Source: Flavobacterium gelidilacus DSM 15343 (GTDB taxonomy: Bacteria > Bacteroidota > Bacteroidia > Flavobacteriales > Flavobacteriaceae). From it: a stretch of DNA of 64,000 bases. This document shows positions 17,851 to 26,518 of the stretch, one piece after another. The notes beneath the pieces were generated by a model, which was given only the letters and a program-made list of their open reading frames with translations, was not told the DNA's origin and did not search any database. A program made the position numbers and the translations under genes. How positions within the stretch are numbered: position 1 is the first letter of the stretch; each line of letters starts with the position of its first letter. Location: positions 354,452 through 418,451 of the forward strand of contig NZ_KE383904.1 of the NCBI RefSeq assembly GCF_000422685.1. Reading direction: 5' to 3'.

Positions 17851-18813
17851 TTAAAAGGTAAATCCAATTTTAATTCCGCCCCATTTTGCTGAATTTCCAG
17901 AGTCAAATTCTCTTGTTATGGCAGAACGTGAATATTCAAAATACAAAGTTCTTGTTTTTAAAACTAATCCATAATTGTGTTGAGCTGTAAAACGTTCCAT
18001 TGAAGAATTAGAAATAGTGTAAGGACTTTTTCTGTTAAACAAACCACCTTGAAGTGTTGCATCATAGCCAATTACATTAATTACTGGTTGTGTGTAAAAA
18101 TACAATTGAAATCCATTTTTATCCTCATTTGATGTGAAAGGTGAATTTATAATTCCGATTGTAGCACTTAAACCTAATGAAGCATTAGTAAAAAGTGTTC
18201 CGACTTTCAAATTTGCATCAGATTGTATAGAAAGTAAGTTCTTGAAACGATAGAGTTGTTTTTCTAAACCGACTTCATAATTAAGAACAATGTCGTTTTT
18301 AATTTGGTTTTTCCATCCTTGCGGAATTGTGTTTCCAGTTGCTTCATGAATCGCGACTTGCATTTCTTTTCCAAATGCACCTGGACCAATTATTCCTAAA
18401 TTAAAGGAAGAATAACCTCTATATTTCTTTTCAATATTGGTCGAAATCACAAAACTTTTTAGCATAATTGCTGCAGCGAAAGGTCTATCACCATATTGAA
18501 TTTCTGGACTTTTATAAGAATTTGGAGTAAAACCAATATGTTCGATAGATAATCCGAATTTGTTTTCAGTATTCTCAGGAATATAGAATAATCCATTCAC
18601 AGGATTCTTTCCAAGAAATGGGGAAACTAATTCAAAATTATATCCTTGTGTGTAATTTTTATCAGAAGAAGTAAAGTAATCATTATCGTAGTTAAACCTA
18701 AAATAAGTATCACTTTTAATATCTCTAAAAGAAGCCATATTATTTATCTTTTGTGAAAATATATAATTTGGCATTATGAATAGTAACAGAATTTGTAGTG
18801 TGGTTTTTCTCAT
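17851..18813 (-). CDS. LpxR-like lipid A 3'-O-deacylase (outer membrane)
   Basis: 320 aa with a signal peptide (cleavage after FSQ) and a beta-barrel made of alternating strands. The family signature N-D-x-F is present as N44-D45-Y-F followed by NYTQGY, with HIGFTP, YGDRPFAA and the conserved AIHEATGNTIPQGWKNQI segment that holds the histidine of the LpxR active site. LpxR removes the 3'-acyloxyacyl group of lipid A at the outer membrane. It is divergent from the TonB-dependent receptor at 18963, so both lie next to the LytTR-type operator at 18864-18893. Confidence 0.85.
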   Translation of the reverse strand: MRKTTLQILLLFIMPNYIFSQKINNMASFRDIKSDTYFRFNYDNDYFTSSDKNYTQGYNFELVSPFLGKNPVNGLFYIPENTENKFGLSIEHIGFTPNSYKSPEIQYGDRPFAAAIMLKSFVISTNIEKKYRGYSSFNLGIIGPGAFGKEMQVAIHEATGNTIPQGWKNQIKNDIVLNYEVGLEKQLYRFKNLLSIQSDANLKVGTLFTNASLGLSATIGIINSPFTSNEDKNGFQLYFYTQPVINVIGYDATLQGGLFNRKSPYTISNSSMERFTAQHNYGLVLKTRTLYFEYSRSAITREFDSGNSAKWGGIKIGFTF

Positions 18814-18863
18814 ACTTTCATTTACGATAATAACAAGATTTCAGTTTTAAAAAGTTAGAAATT

Positions 18864-18934
18864 ACAATTCATCCAAAAAAATTAACAGTTCAGAATATGT
18901 TAATTTTAATTGGTTTGATTTTACTACAATTTTG
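18864..18934 (+). promoter_or_regulatory. LytTR-type operator and promoter of the TonB receptor
   Basis: Direct repeats ACAATTCAT (18864-18872) and ACAGTTCAG (18885-18893) are separated by exactly 12 bp, the known LytTR geometry ([TA][AC][CA]GTTN[AG][TG], 12-13 bp apart). The second half-site is a full match, the first has one deviation (A for G). A -7-like CAATTTTG follows at 18927-18934, 33 bp after the second half-site. The same element with the same spacing lies upstream of the gene at 21514. Confidence 0.7.
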
Positions 18935-18962
18935 CTTCATCAAACTAACTAATATTAAAAAG

Positions 18963-21116
18963 ATGAAAACTATTTTAACTTTATTAATCACATTAATTAC
19001 TCTTTTAAGTTACTCTCAAACCACTTTGAAGGGAAAAGTCATTGATGAGCAAAAGAATCCAATTATAGCAGCTAATGTGTTTTTAAAAGGAACTTATGAT
19101 GGAACAATTACAGATGAAAACGGAGAATTTTCATTTAAAACTACTTCCTCTGGAAATCAAATTTTACAAATCAGTTTTATTTCTTTTGAAACTCTCATAG
19201 TGAAAATTGAAGTTGAGAACTATCAACCTAAAACATTCAACTTAAAGGACGATTTGAATACGTTAGACGCCGTTGTAGTTTCAGCAGGAACATTTAAAGC
19301 TGGAGATAATAGTAAGGTTACGGCTTTAAAGCCTTTAGATATTGTCACAACAGCTGGTTCTGTAGGAAATATAATAGGAGCATTAGAAACCTTACCAGGA
19401 ACACAAACTGTTGGAGAAAGTGGTCGTTTGTTTGTTCGTGGCGGAGAATCAAATGAAACGCAAACTTATGTAGATGGAATTAGAGTAGCACAACCTTATG
19501 GCGCAACAGCAAATAATGTGCCAACACGAGGACGATTTTCTCCGTTTTTGTTTGATGGAATTACATTTTCAACGGGTGGTTATAGTGCTGAATATGGTGA
19601 TGCCCTTTCAAGTGTGCTTTTATTGAATACTATTGATGAACCTCTACAAGATCAAACCGATATTTCAATAATGACAGTTGGTGCTGGTTTGGGAAAAACA
19701 AAGAAATGGGAAAAGAGTTCGATAACTTTTAACACGAGTTACATAAATTTAGCTCCTTATCAAGCGATAATTCCTCAAAATTTAGATTGGAATAAACCTG
19801 TTGAAGTATTTTCAGGAGAAAGTATTTTTAGAACTAAAATTAAAAAAGGATTGTTAAAAGTATATGCAGCTTTTGATAAAACTAATTTCGATATCAATCA
19901 AAAAGACATCAATTTTGAAGATAAAATTCGAGTTGATATGACTAATAGTAACTTTTATTTAAATTCTTCTTTTGCGGGTTATATTGCTGAAAACACAAAG
20001 TTACAAACAGGATTAAGTTATGGTTACAGTCAAAACAAAATCGATATTGCTAATGATAAAGTTGATAATAACGAGAGAAGTTTACATTACAAATTAAAGT
20101 TCACACAGTTTTTGACCAATAGAATAAAACTGAATTTTGGAGGAGATTATTTTCATACCAATTTTGATGAATCTTTTAAAGAAAATCAAGCCAATAGTTT
20201 TCTTTCCGGATATGATAATAATTTAGGAGCTTTGTTTGCTGAAACCGAAATCTTCTTTTCTAAAAAACTGGCTATGAATGTTGGATTAAGAGGTTCAAAT
20301 GCTTCTATTGTAAATGACTTTGTAGTTGAACCAAGAATTTCAATGGCTTATAAAATTGCTGAAAACAACCAAGTTTCTTTAGCTTATGGAACTTTTAACC
20401 AAACACCAAATCAAAGTTATTTGAAATATACTTCTAATTTGAATTACGAAAACACATCACATTATATTCTGAATTATATGTACAATAAAGAAGGCAAAAT
20501 GTTCAGAGCTGAAGGGTATTACAAAGATTATAATGATTTGGTAAAATACAATACTTCATCAGCAGAATTTAATAGCAATTACAACAACAATGGTTACGGT
20601 TTTGCAAAAGGAATTGATCTATTTTGGAGAGATAATAGATCCATTAAAAATTTAGAGTATTGGATTTCGTATTCGTTTATTGATTCAAAAAGAGATTATA
20701 AAAATTATGAAACTAACGTAACCCCAAGTTTTATTGCAAAACATAATTTTTCATTAGTCACAAAATATTGGGTTGAAAAATTAAAATCACAAATCAGTGG
20801 AACATATTCATACAATTCAGGAAGACCTTTTGACAATCCAAATAGTTCAGAATTCATGAATGGAAAAACTCAATCTTACAATAATTTAAGTTTTAGCTGG
20901 GCTTATCTTTTATCACAACAAAAAATACTATTCCTTTCAGTTTCAAATGCCATAGGAACAAATAATGTTTTTGGATATAATTATGCCAATTCACCAGATT
21001 TAAACGGACAATTTCAACGTCAAGCTATTACACAACCCGCCAATAGATTTATTTTTGTTGGTTTCTTTTGGACAATTAGTGATAATAAAAAGACTAATAA
21101 TTTAGACAATTTATAA
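18963..21116 (+). CDS. TonB-dependent outer-membrane receptor
   Basis: 717 aa from the ATG at 18963, which begins a clean signal peptide (MKTILTLLITLITLLSYSQ). A longer frame starting at 18897 would put the start upstream of the predicted -7 box and is rejected. Residues about 20-100 form a carboxypeptidase-regulatory-like domain (LKGKVIDEQKNPI ... GTYDGTITDENGEFSF), followed by the plug (ALETLPGTQTVGESGRLFVRGG, TYVDGIRV, GGYSAEYGDALSSVL) and a 22-strand-type barrel. It imports an unknown ligand with TonB energy. No SusD partner is adjacent, which argues against a classical Sus glycan system. Predicted to be under LytTR control together with the operon at 21514. Confidence 0.92.
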   Translation: MKTILTLLITLITLLSYSQTTLKGKVIDEQKNPIIAANVFLKGTYDGTITDENGEFSFKTTSSGNQILQISFISFETLIVKIEVENYQPKTFNLKDDLNTLDAVVVSAGTFKAGDNSKVTALKPLDIVTTAGSVGNIIGALETLPGTQTVGESGRLFVRGGESNETQTYVDGIRVAQPYGATANNVPTRGRFSPFLFDGITFSTGGYSAEYGDALSSVLLLNTIDEPLQDQTDISIMTVGAGLGKTKKWEKSSITFNTSYINLAPYQAIIPQNLDWNKPVEVFSGESIFRTKIKKGLLKVYAAFDKTNFDINQKDINFEDKIRVDMTNSNFYLNSSFAGYIAENTKLQTGLSYGYSQNKIDIANDKVDNNERSLHYKLKFTQFLTNRIKLNFGGDYFHTNFDESFKENQANSFLSGYDNNLGALFAETEIFFSKKLAMNVGLRGSNASIVNDFVVEPRISMAYKIAENNQVSLAYGTFNQTPNQSYLKYTSNLNYENTSHYILNYMYNKEGKMFRAEGYYKDYNDLVKYNTSSAEFNSNYNNNGYGFAKGIDLFWRDNRSIKNLEYWISYSFIDSKRDYKNYETNVTPSFIAKHNFSLVTKYWVEKLKSQISGTYSYNSGRPFDNPNSSEFMNGKTQSYNNLSFSWAYLLSQQKILFLSVSNAIGTNNVFGYNYANSPDLNGQFQRQAITQPANRFIFVGFFWTISDNKKTNNLDNL

Positions 21117-21180
21117 GATTGAAATTAAGGGTAACAATTTAAAGTTTAATTACTGTGCTCATTAAATTTAAGGCTTTATG

Positions 21181-21350
21181 CGTCATTTTTGGTGTGCTAG
21201 ACGTCAAATTTGGGGTTGTTTACGTCATATTTGGCCTTGTATATTGTCATATTTGGAGTTCTAAACGTCAAATTTGGGATTGTTTACGTCAAATTTGGGG
21301 TTATATAACGCCAATTTTGGGGTTCTAAACGTAATTTTTGGGGTTTTTGA
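21181..21350. repeat. Degenerate 21-bp tandem repeat, 8 copies
   Basis: Units start at 21181, 21202, 21223, 21244, 21266, 21287, 21309 and 21330; six are 21 bp and two are 22 bp. The core is CGTCAAATTTGGGG followed by a TT and a variable AT-rich tail. Stop codons interrupt it on both strands, so it is not coding. There are no unique spacers, so it is not a CRISPR array. The period equals two DNA helical turns, which would put every copy on the same face. Confidence 0.85.
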
Positions 21351-21402
21351 AGCTTATTTAAATATTCAAACCTAATAAATATTTTTTGATATACTATAAA
21401 CT

Positions 21403-21473
21403 ACAATTCATCATAGATAATCAACAGTTCAGTAATAACATTTTTAAAACCTGAATTTTATAAGGCAACTTTG
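21403..21473 (+). promoter_or_regulatory. LytTR-type operator and promoter of the kinase/regulator operon
   Basis: ACAATTCAT (21403-21411), 12-bp spacer, ACAGTTCAG (21424-21432), then 33 bp and CAACTTTG (21466-21473). Both half-sites are identical to those upstream of the TonB receptor and the distances are the same to the base. Downstream lies the operon that encodes a LytTR response regulator, so autoregulation is predicted. Confidence 0.7.
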
Positions 21474-21513
21474 TACTATCAAAAAAGAAATACTAACTTT
21501 AAATTTTAATATC

Positions 21514-22134
21514 ATGACAAAAATTATCACATTTATCGCAGTTTTAGTTTGTGGATTCGTTTCAGCACAAACAAATTATGAAACAGGCATGGCAAAAGGA
21601 ATGCAACTTTGGTCAGAAGGAAAAAACACAGAAGCTTCAGCTACATTTGAACGCATTGCTTCTGCAGAATCGAAAGAATGGCTACCAAACTATTATGTAG
21701 CACTTATTAATGCTTTAGCCTCTTTTCAAACACAAGACAAAGAAGAGCTTAAATCATTGTTAAATAAAGCTCAAAATGCTTTAGATATTGAATTAAAGAA
21801 AGATAGTCAAAATGCTGAATTGTTAGTGGTTCAAGGATTAATCTACTCAGGTTGGATTGTTTCTGACCCAATGACAAACGGAATGAAATATTCAGGAATG
21901 GCAAATGGAGTTTATGCTAAAGCAGAAAAATTAGCATCAGAAAACCCAAGAGTAATGTTTTTGAAAGCCGAATTTGAAATGGGTTCAGCCAGATATTTTG
22001 GACAAGATACAACGCCAATGTGCGAACAAATTGCAAAATCGATACCTTTGTTTGAGAATTTTAAGCCAGCAACACCTTTTCATCCAAATTGGGGTTTAGA
22101 TAGAGCTAAAGAAGTTTCGGCAGAATGTAAATAA
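21514..22134 (+). CDS. Secreted TPR-like protein
   Basis: 206 aa. The signal peptide MTKIITFIAVLVCGFVSA is cleaved before QTNYE. The mature part is alpha-helical with TPR-like helices (GMAKGMQLWSEGKNTEASATFERIA ... YVALINALASF ... VVQGLIYSGWIV). No enzymatic motif. It is the first gene of the LytTR-preceded operon and sits 17 bp upstream of the kinase gene, so it may modulate the kinase from the periplasm (inference). Similar proteins are common in Flavobacteriia, with no assigned role. Confidence 0.8.
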   Translation: MTKIITFIAVLVCGFVSAQTNYETGMAKGMQLWSEGKNTEASATFERIASAESKEWLPNYYVALINALASFQTQDKEELKSLLNKAQNALDIELKKDSQNAELLVVQGLIYSGWIVSDPMTNGMKYSGMANGVYAKAEKLASENPRVMFLKAEFEMGSARYFGQDTTPMCEQIAKSIPLFENFKPATPFHPNWGLDRAKEVSAECK

Positions 22135-22151
22135 TATTAAAAAAAATCAAA

Positions 22152-23492
22152 ATGAAAAGTAGATATATAAAAGAATTTCCAAGAGCATTACTAATTGGTT
22201 TTTCCATTTTTTGTATCATAATATTGATTAATGTTCTAAATGGTCAAAAAATTTCATTTAATGAAGAATTATTGATTACATTTTTTTACACATTACTTTA
22301 TAGTTTTTCATTACATCTAGCAAATACTTATTTATTTATTGCCTTAGATAAGTATTTTATAAATGAGAGATTTTCAAGTAAAAGAATTTTAGTAGGTTTT
22401 ATTTCTTCATTCTTTTTGTCCTTATTTATTATTTTTTTATTGAGAATATTTGGAAACGTTGTAGTTGAAGGAGAGCGTTTATCAGATTTTTTAAAGTATG
22501 AAAAGGCTTCAAATTATGTGATGGCATCTGTTTTTACTTTTGTGGTATTATTGATTATTCATTTAATTTATTTTTATAGAGCTTTTCAAGAGAACAAAGT
22601 AAAAGAACAAAAAATCATTGCAGGAACAGCTTCAGCCAAATTTGAAAGTTTAAAAAGCCAAATTGATCCACATTTTTTATTCAACAGTTTAAATGTTTTG
22701 AGTTCACTGATTGAAGAAAATCCAGAAAATGCTCAAAAGTTCACCACTTCATTGTCTAAAATTTACAGGTATGTTTTGGAACAAAAAGACAAAGAATTGG
22801 TTACAGTGGCTGAAGAATTAGCTTTCGCAAAAACCTATATGAACTTATTAAAAATGCGTTTTGAAGATAGTATTACGTATGAAGTTCCAGAGAATTTTAA
22901 TGATGAAGATGCTAAAGTGGTTCCGTTATCCTTACAGTTATTATTAGAAAACTGTATTAAACATAATATTGTAAGCGAGAAGAAGCCATTACACATCAAA
23001 ATAAGTATAAAAAACAACGAATTAATAGTAGAAAATAACAAGCAAAAAAAGGAAGTATTGCAAGATAGAAGAGGAGTTGGACTTCAAAATATTGTAAGTC
23101 GCTACGCAATTCTAACTAAGAGAAATGTATTAGTAGAAGATACGGATGCTTATTTTAGAATAAAACTTCCAATTTTAACTAAACAAATATCAGTTATGGA
23201 AACAACATACAATTACAACGAACAAACAGCTTACGATAGAGCTAAAGATAGAGTAGAAAAGTTAAAAGGGTTCTATGGCAATTTAATTTCTTATTGCTGT
23301 GTTATTCCAATTCTTATAGTGATTAATTTAAGCACATCAAGTTTTCAATGGTTTTGGTTTCCAATGTTAGGTTGGGGATTAGGATTAACCTTTCATGCTT
23401 TTGAAACTTTTGGATATGGAAAGTCTTGGGAAGAAAAGAAAATTCAGGAGATATTACAAAAAGGAAATAAAGAAGAATCAAAATGGAACTAA
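22152..23492 (+). CDS. LytS-type histidine kinase fused to a C-terminal 2TM domain
   Basis: 446 aa. Four N-terminal TM helices (to about residue 142) precede a His_kinase domain (PF06580 type) with phospho-acceptor H174 in QIDPHFLFNSLNVLSSL, then a HATPase with LLLENCIKHN and GVGLQNI. Unusually, residues about 365-440 form a 2TM domain (YDRAKDRVEKLKGFY, two helices, GWGLGLTFHAFETFGYGKSWEEKKIQ). The two following genes encode free copies of the same domain. The partner regulator is the LytTR protein at 25763-26518, separated from it by a glycosyltransferase gene. Confidence 0.92.
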   Translation: MKSRYIKEFPRALLIGFSIFCIIILINVLNGQKISFNEELLITFFYTLLYSFSLHLANTYLFIALDKYFINERFSSKRILVGFISSFFLSLFIIFLLRIFGNVVVEGERLSDFLKYEKASNYVMASVFTFVVLLIIHLIYFYRAFQENKVKEQKIIAGTASAKFESLKSQIDPHFLFNSLNVLSSLIEENPENAQKFTTSLSKIYRYVLEQKDKELVTVAEELAFAKTYMNLLKMRFEDSITYEVPENFNDEDAKVVPLSLQLLLENCIKHNIVSEKKPLHIKISIKNNELIVENNKQKKEVLQDRRGVGLQNIVSRYAILTKRNVLVEDTDAYFRIKLPILTKQISVMETTYNYNEQTAYDRAKDRVEKLKGFYGNLISYCCVIPILIVINLSTSSFQWFWFPMLGWGLGLTFHAFETFGYGKSWEEKKIQEILQKGNKEESKWN

Positions 23493-23494
23493 TT

Positions 23495-23797
23495 ATGGAA
23501 ACGAACAATGATTTTGAACGCTATCAAAAAGCTAAAAAACAGGTACAAGAATTAAAAGGTTTTTATAGTCATTTATTAAGTTATTTACTAGTAATGATTG
23601 TGATAATATACATCAATCTAAAATATACACCAGAAGTTTTGTGGTTTATTTGGACGTTATTAGGTTGGGGAATTGGTGTATTTTTTCATGCGATGCGAGT
23701 GTTTAATTTTTTCCCATTTTTCAATAAAGATTGGGAGAATAATAAGATTAAACAATTTATGGAAGAAGAAAAGGCTAATAAAAATAAACTTCAATAA
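23495..23797 (+). CDS. 2TM-domain protein
   Basis: 100 aa from the ATG at 23495, just after the kinase stop; an ATG at 23483 overlapping the kinase end is also in frame. A single 2TM domain: YQKAKKQVQELKGFYSHLLSYLLVM, WTLLGWGIGVFFHAMRVF and a C-terminal DWENNKIKQFMEEE. It corresponds closely to the C-terminus of the kinase upstream and to the next protein. The family has no established biochemical function. The gene pair is tightly packed (1 bp between this stop and the next ATG). Confidence 0.88.
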   Translation: METNNDFERYQKAKKQVQELKGFYSHLLSYLLVMIVIIYINLKYTPEVLWFIWTLLGWGIGVFFHAMRVFNFFPFFNKDWENNKIKQFMEEEKANKNKLQ

Positions 23798-23798
23798 G

Positions 23799-24167
23799 AT
23801 GAGTATAGCAAGTAGAAGACAAAGAAGAATGGATAAAAATGAATTTAAGAATTATATTCCAACAAGTCCAGAAGATGCTAAATATTATGAAGCTTTAAAA
23901 AGGGTAAAACGAATTAAAGGTTTTTATACGCACGCTTTAGTTTATGTGGTTGTGAACTTAATGATAGTTGTTATTAATATTCAAGATTTAGGAGAAGGTG
24001 AAAGTTATTTTCATTGGCAAAACTTCATAACGCTATTTTTCTGGGGAATCGGATTATTAGCTCATGGATTATCCGTTTTCCTACCTGGAATGATTTTAGG
24101 TAGCAATTGGGAAGAACGAAAAATTCAACAATACATGGAAGATGAAAAGAAACGCAATTGGGAATAA
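23799..24167 (+). CDS. 2TM-domain protein with N-terminal extension
   Basis: 122 aa from the ATG at 23799, one base after the previous stop; MDKN at 23829 is an alternative. A basic N-terminus (SIASRRQRRMDK) precedes the 2TM domain (YYEALKRVKRIKGFYTHALVYVVVN, FFWGIGLLAHGLSVF, SNWEERKIQQYMEDE). It is the third 2TM module in succession, after the kinase C-terminus and the protein before it. It is followed by CAGT-rich minirepeats and the GT39-like gene. Confidence 0.88.
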   Translation: MSIASRRQRRMDKNEFKNYIPTSPEDAKYYEALKRVKRIKGFYTHALVYVVVNLMIVVINIQDLGEGESYFHWQNFITLFFWGIGLLAHGLSVFLPGMILGSNWEERKIQQYMEDEKKRNWE

Positions 24168-24169
24168 AT

Positions 24170-24203
24170 CAGTAGGCAGTGTTCAGTATTTAGTAAGCAG
24201 TTT
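24170..24203. repeat. CAGT-rich minirepeat
   Basis: CAGTAGGCAGTGTTCAGT at 24170-24187, then variants to GCAGTTT, directly after the stop of the 2TM gene. The same type of sequence occurs after mazG at 49137-49162. Confidence 0.65.
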
Positions 24204-24227
24204 AAAATAGTCAAAAATCAATTTTTA

Positions 24228-25742
24228 ATGACAAAAAGGATAAAACTAATTATACTTGTTTTTTGTTTAATCAAGTTAGCTTTACATTTAATTGCTGATT
24301 CACATTCTGGATTTCAAGCAGATGAATTATTACATATAGAAACAGGAAAACATCTAGCATTTGGCTATATGGAATTTCCACCATTTATAGCAATATTAGC
24401 CTCTATTCAAAATCTATTTCATTCTAATTCAGTTTTTGTAAATCATCTTTTTTCACATATTGCAGCTATACTTATTCTCATATATCTTGCGAAAATTACT
24501 ATAGTTTTAGGAGGTAAAGAAAAAGCTGTTTTTTTAGCTTTATTATGCATCATAATTGCACCAAGTTTTGGTCGTTCTCAACAATTATTTCAACCAGTTA
24601 TTTTTAGTCAGTTGTTTTGGGTTTTAGGTTTTTATCAATTAGTTAAATTCAGTCAAAAATTAGATAAGAAGAATTTGTTGTACTTAGCTCTTTTTACTGT
24701 TTTAGGGCTTTTGACTAAATATGATAGTGTTTTCTTTATAGTTGGATTATCATCTTTGTTTTTATTTAAGAATACAAGACATGCACTTATAAAACACAAA
24801 TTTTGGCAAATAATATTGATTTCTTTTATTTTTATAGTACCTAATATAATTTGGCAAGTTGTAAATGATTTTCCTGTTTTACAGATGTTTGGAAGACTTT
24901 ATGAAAAACAATTAGACAGTGTTTCACGTATTCAAAATTTCCAAAATCTTATAATAGCTATAAATCCACTTACTTTATTAATAACTATTCCGGCAATAAT
25001 ATATTTATTTACTAAAAACAAAGTAACCAATAGACCAATTGGATTATTCATTTTCTTTTCTTTTTTGTTTTTATTTTTAACGAATGGAAAATCCTATTAC
25101 TTTTATCCAATCGTTTTAATAATTTTACCTTTTGGAGGTGTTTTTTGGGAAAAATTCACTGGTGAAACAAGAAAATGGACAATTTATCCATTAACATTAG
25201 TTTTATTTTCTGGTATCTTTTTAATTCCATTTGGAATGCCTGTGTATTCTTTTGACAGGTATTTAAAAAAGATTTATCCATTTGAGAAAAAAGAAACTAT
25301 TGGAGGAAATGAAGTTGTAAAGTATGATGAATACTATAGTAAAAATAAATGGAAATCAACTTTAGATGAAATTAAGTTTGTTTATGATAGCTTACCATCA
25401 AACGAGAAAGAAAGTTGTCTAATTTGGGGAAAACACTACAGTCAAGCTGGAGCAGTTAATTTATTTGATTCGGATTATGATTTACCAAATGCCTTTTCTT
25501 TACATGGGAGTTTTTATAGTTGGTTACCCAAAGGAAAAATGTCTGAAACAACAATTGTTTTAAGTTATAATGTTGGTGATTTTTTTAATCCTTATTTTGA
25601 CGAAATTCAGCAAGTAAGAACAATTTATAACCCATATGCAGATACTGAAGAAGAGCTTTTTCAAAAGATTTATGTTTGTAAAAAACCGAAACAAGATTTT
25701 GAAAAAATGAAAGAGCTTTTTAAAAATAGAATATTTGAATAA
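24228..25742 (+). CDS. GT39-like membrane glycosyltransferase
   Basis: 504 aa. About ten to twelve TM helices in the first 370 residues and a soluble C-terminal domain of about 130 residues. The first periplasmic loop carries the acidic motif QADELLHIETGKHLAFGY typical of polyprenyl-phosphate-sugar-dependent GT-C enzymes of the PMT/ArnT class (PF13231-type). Such enzymes transfer sugars from a lipid carrier to protein or lipid A outside the cytoplasmic membrane; the acceptor here is unknown. It is placed between a LytS-type kinase and its LytTR regulator, 20 bp before the latter. Confidence 0.82.
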   Translation: MTKRIKLIILVFCLIKLALHLIADSHSGFQADELLHIETGKHLAFGYMEFPPFIAILASIQNLFHSNSVFVNHLFSHIAAILILIYLAKITIVLGGKEKAVFLALLCIIIAPSFGRSQQLFQPVIFSQLFWVLGFYQLVKFSQKLDKKNLLYLALFTVLGLLTKYDSVFFIVGLSSLFLFKNTRHALIKHKFWQIILISFIFIVPNIIWQVVNDFPVLQMFGRLYEKQLDSVSRIQNFQNLIIAINPLTLLITIPAIIYLFTKNKVTNRPIGLFIFFSFLFLFLTNGKSYYFYPIVLIILPFGGVFWEKFTGETRKWTIYPLTLVLFSGIFLIPFGMPVYSFDRYLKKIYPFEKKETIGGNEVVKYDEYYSKNKWKSTLDEIKFVYDSLPSNEKESCLIWGKHYSQAGAVNLFDSDYDLPNAFSLHGSFYSWLPKGKMSETTIVLSYNVGDFFNPYFDEIQQVRTIYNPYADTEEELFQKIYVCKKPKQDFEKMKELFKNRIFE

Positions 25743-25762
25743 TAGATATTAAAACTAGAAAG

Positions 25763-26518
25763 ATGAAAATAATAATAATCGAAGACGAAAAACCAGCAGC
25801 AAGATTGTTGCAACGAAAAGTCGAAAAATTAGGATTGGAAGTTCACACACTTTTGCATTCTGTGGAAGAATCTGTGGAATGGTTTCAAAACAATAATCAT
25901 CCTGATTTGATCTTTTTAGACATTCAACTTTCGGATGGATTATCGTTTGAAATTTTTGAGCAAATTGACATCAAAAGTGCAGTCATTTTTACTACTGCTT
26001 ATGACGAATATGCGTTGCGTGCTTTTAAGCTAAATAGCATAGATTATTTGCTAAAACCAATTGATGATGTTGACTTGGAAATCGCCATAAATAAATTTAA
26101 AAATCAAGTCCAAAAAAACACGGTTTCAAACTTGGATTTTGACATGATTAAAAAGATGATTTTAGGAAATGAAACTAAAGAATACAAAAGCAGATTTTCG
26201 GTAAAAATAGGACAACAACTAAAAGTGATTTCAATTGATGAGGTCGAATGTTTTTACAGTGAAAATAAAGGAACTTATTTACATACTTTTGAAAACCGAA
26301 ATTATCTTTTAGATACAACTTTAGAACAAATAGAAGTGGAGCTAAACCCAAAAGACTTTTATCGTGTCAGTCGAAAATTCATCATTCCTTTGAAAGCAAT
26401 TAAGGAAATTCAAGTGTATTCTAATTCTCGATTAAAAGTGATTTTACCTTCTTATAAAGACGAAGAAGTTGTGGTTTCTAGAGAAAAAGTTTCTGATTTT
26501 AAGACTTGGATTGGGTAA
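25763..26518 (+). CDS. LytTR-family response regulator
   Basis: 251 aa. The receiver domain has E7-D8, phospho-acceptor D53 (LIFLDIQLSDG), TTAY and the KPI lysine near 100. The LytTR DNA-binding domain occupies about 145-250 (RFSVKIGQQLKVISIDEVECFYSENKGTYL ... LDTTLEQIEVELNPKDFYRVSRKFII ... VVVSREKVSDFKTWIG). It is the cognate output of the LytS-type kinase in the same operon. Two upstream regions in the window carry the direct-repeat sequence this DNA-binding class recognises (18864 and 21403), one of them at its own operon. Confidence 0.94.
   Translation: MKIIIIEDEKPAARLLQRKVEKLGLEVHTLLHSVEESVEWFQNNNHPDLIFLDIQLSDGLSFEIFEQIDIKSAVIFTTAYDEYALRAFKLNSIDYLLKPIDDVDLEIAINKFKNQVQKNTVSNLDFDMIKKMILGNETKEYKSRFSVKIGQQLKVISIDEVECFYSENKGTYLHTFENRNYLLDTTLEQIEVELNPKDFYRVSRKFIIPLKAIKEIQVYSNSRLKVILPSYKDEEVVVSREKVSDFKTWIG

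Larger units (their letters stand above)
21117..21513. other. 397-bp intergenic region with repeat array and operator
   Basis: No gene is supported here. It holds an eight-copy 21-bp repeat array (21181-21350), a LytTR-type direct repeat (21403-21432) and a -7-like box (21466-21473). No clear terminator hairpin for the TonB receptor gene was found. Confidence 0.8.

Noticed and set aside
18897..18962. Longer start for the TonB receptor
   Set aside because: It would place the start upstream of the predicted -7 box, and the extra residues add a second hydrophobic segment before a normal signal peptide.
21181..21350. CRISPR-like array
   Set aside because: Repeat units abut each other with no unique spacers, units are only 21-22 bp and degenerate, and no cas gene is present.
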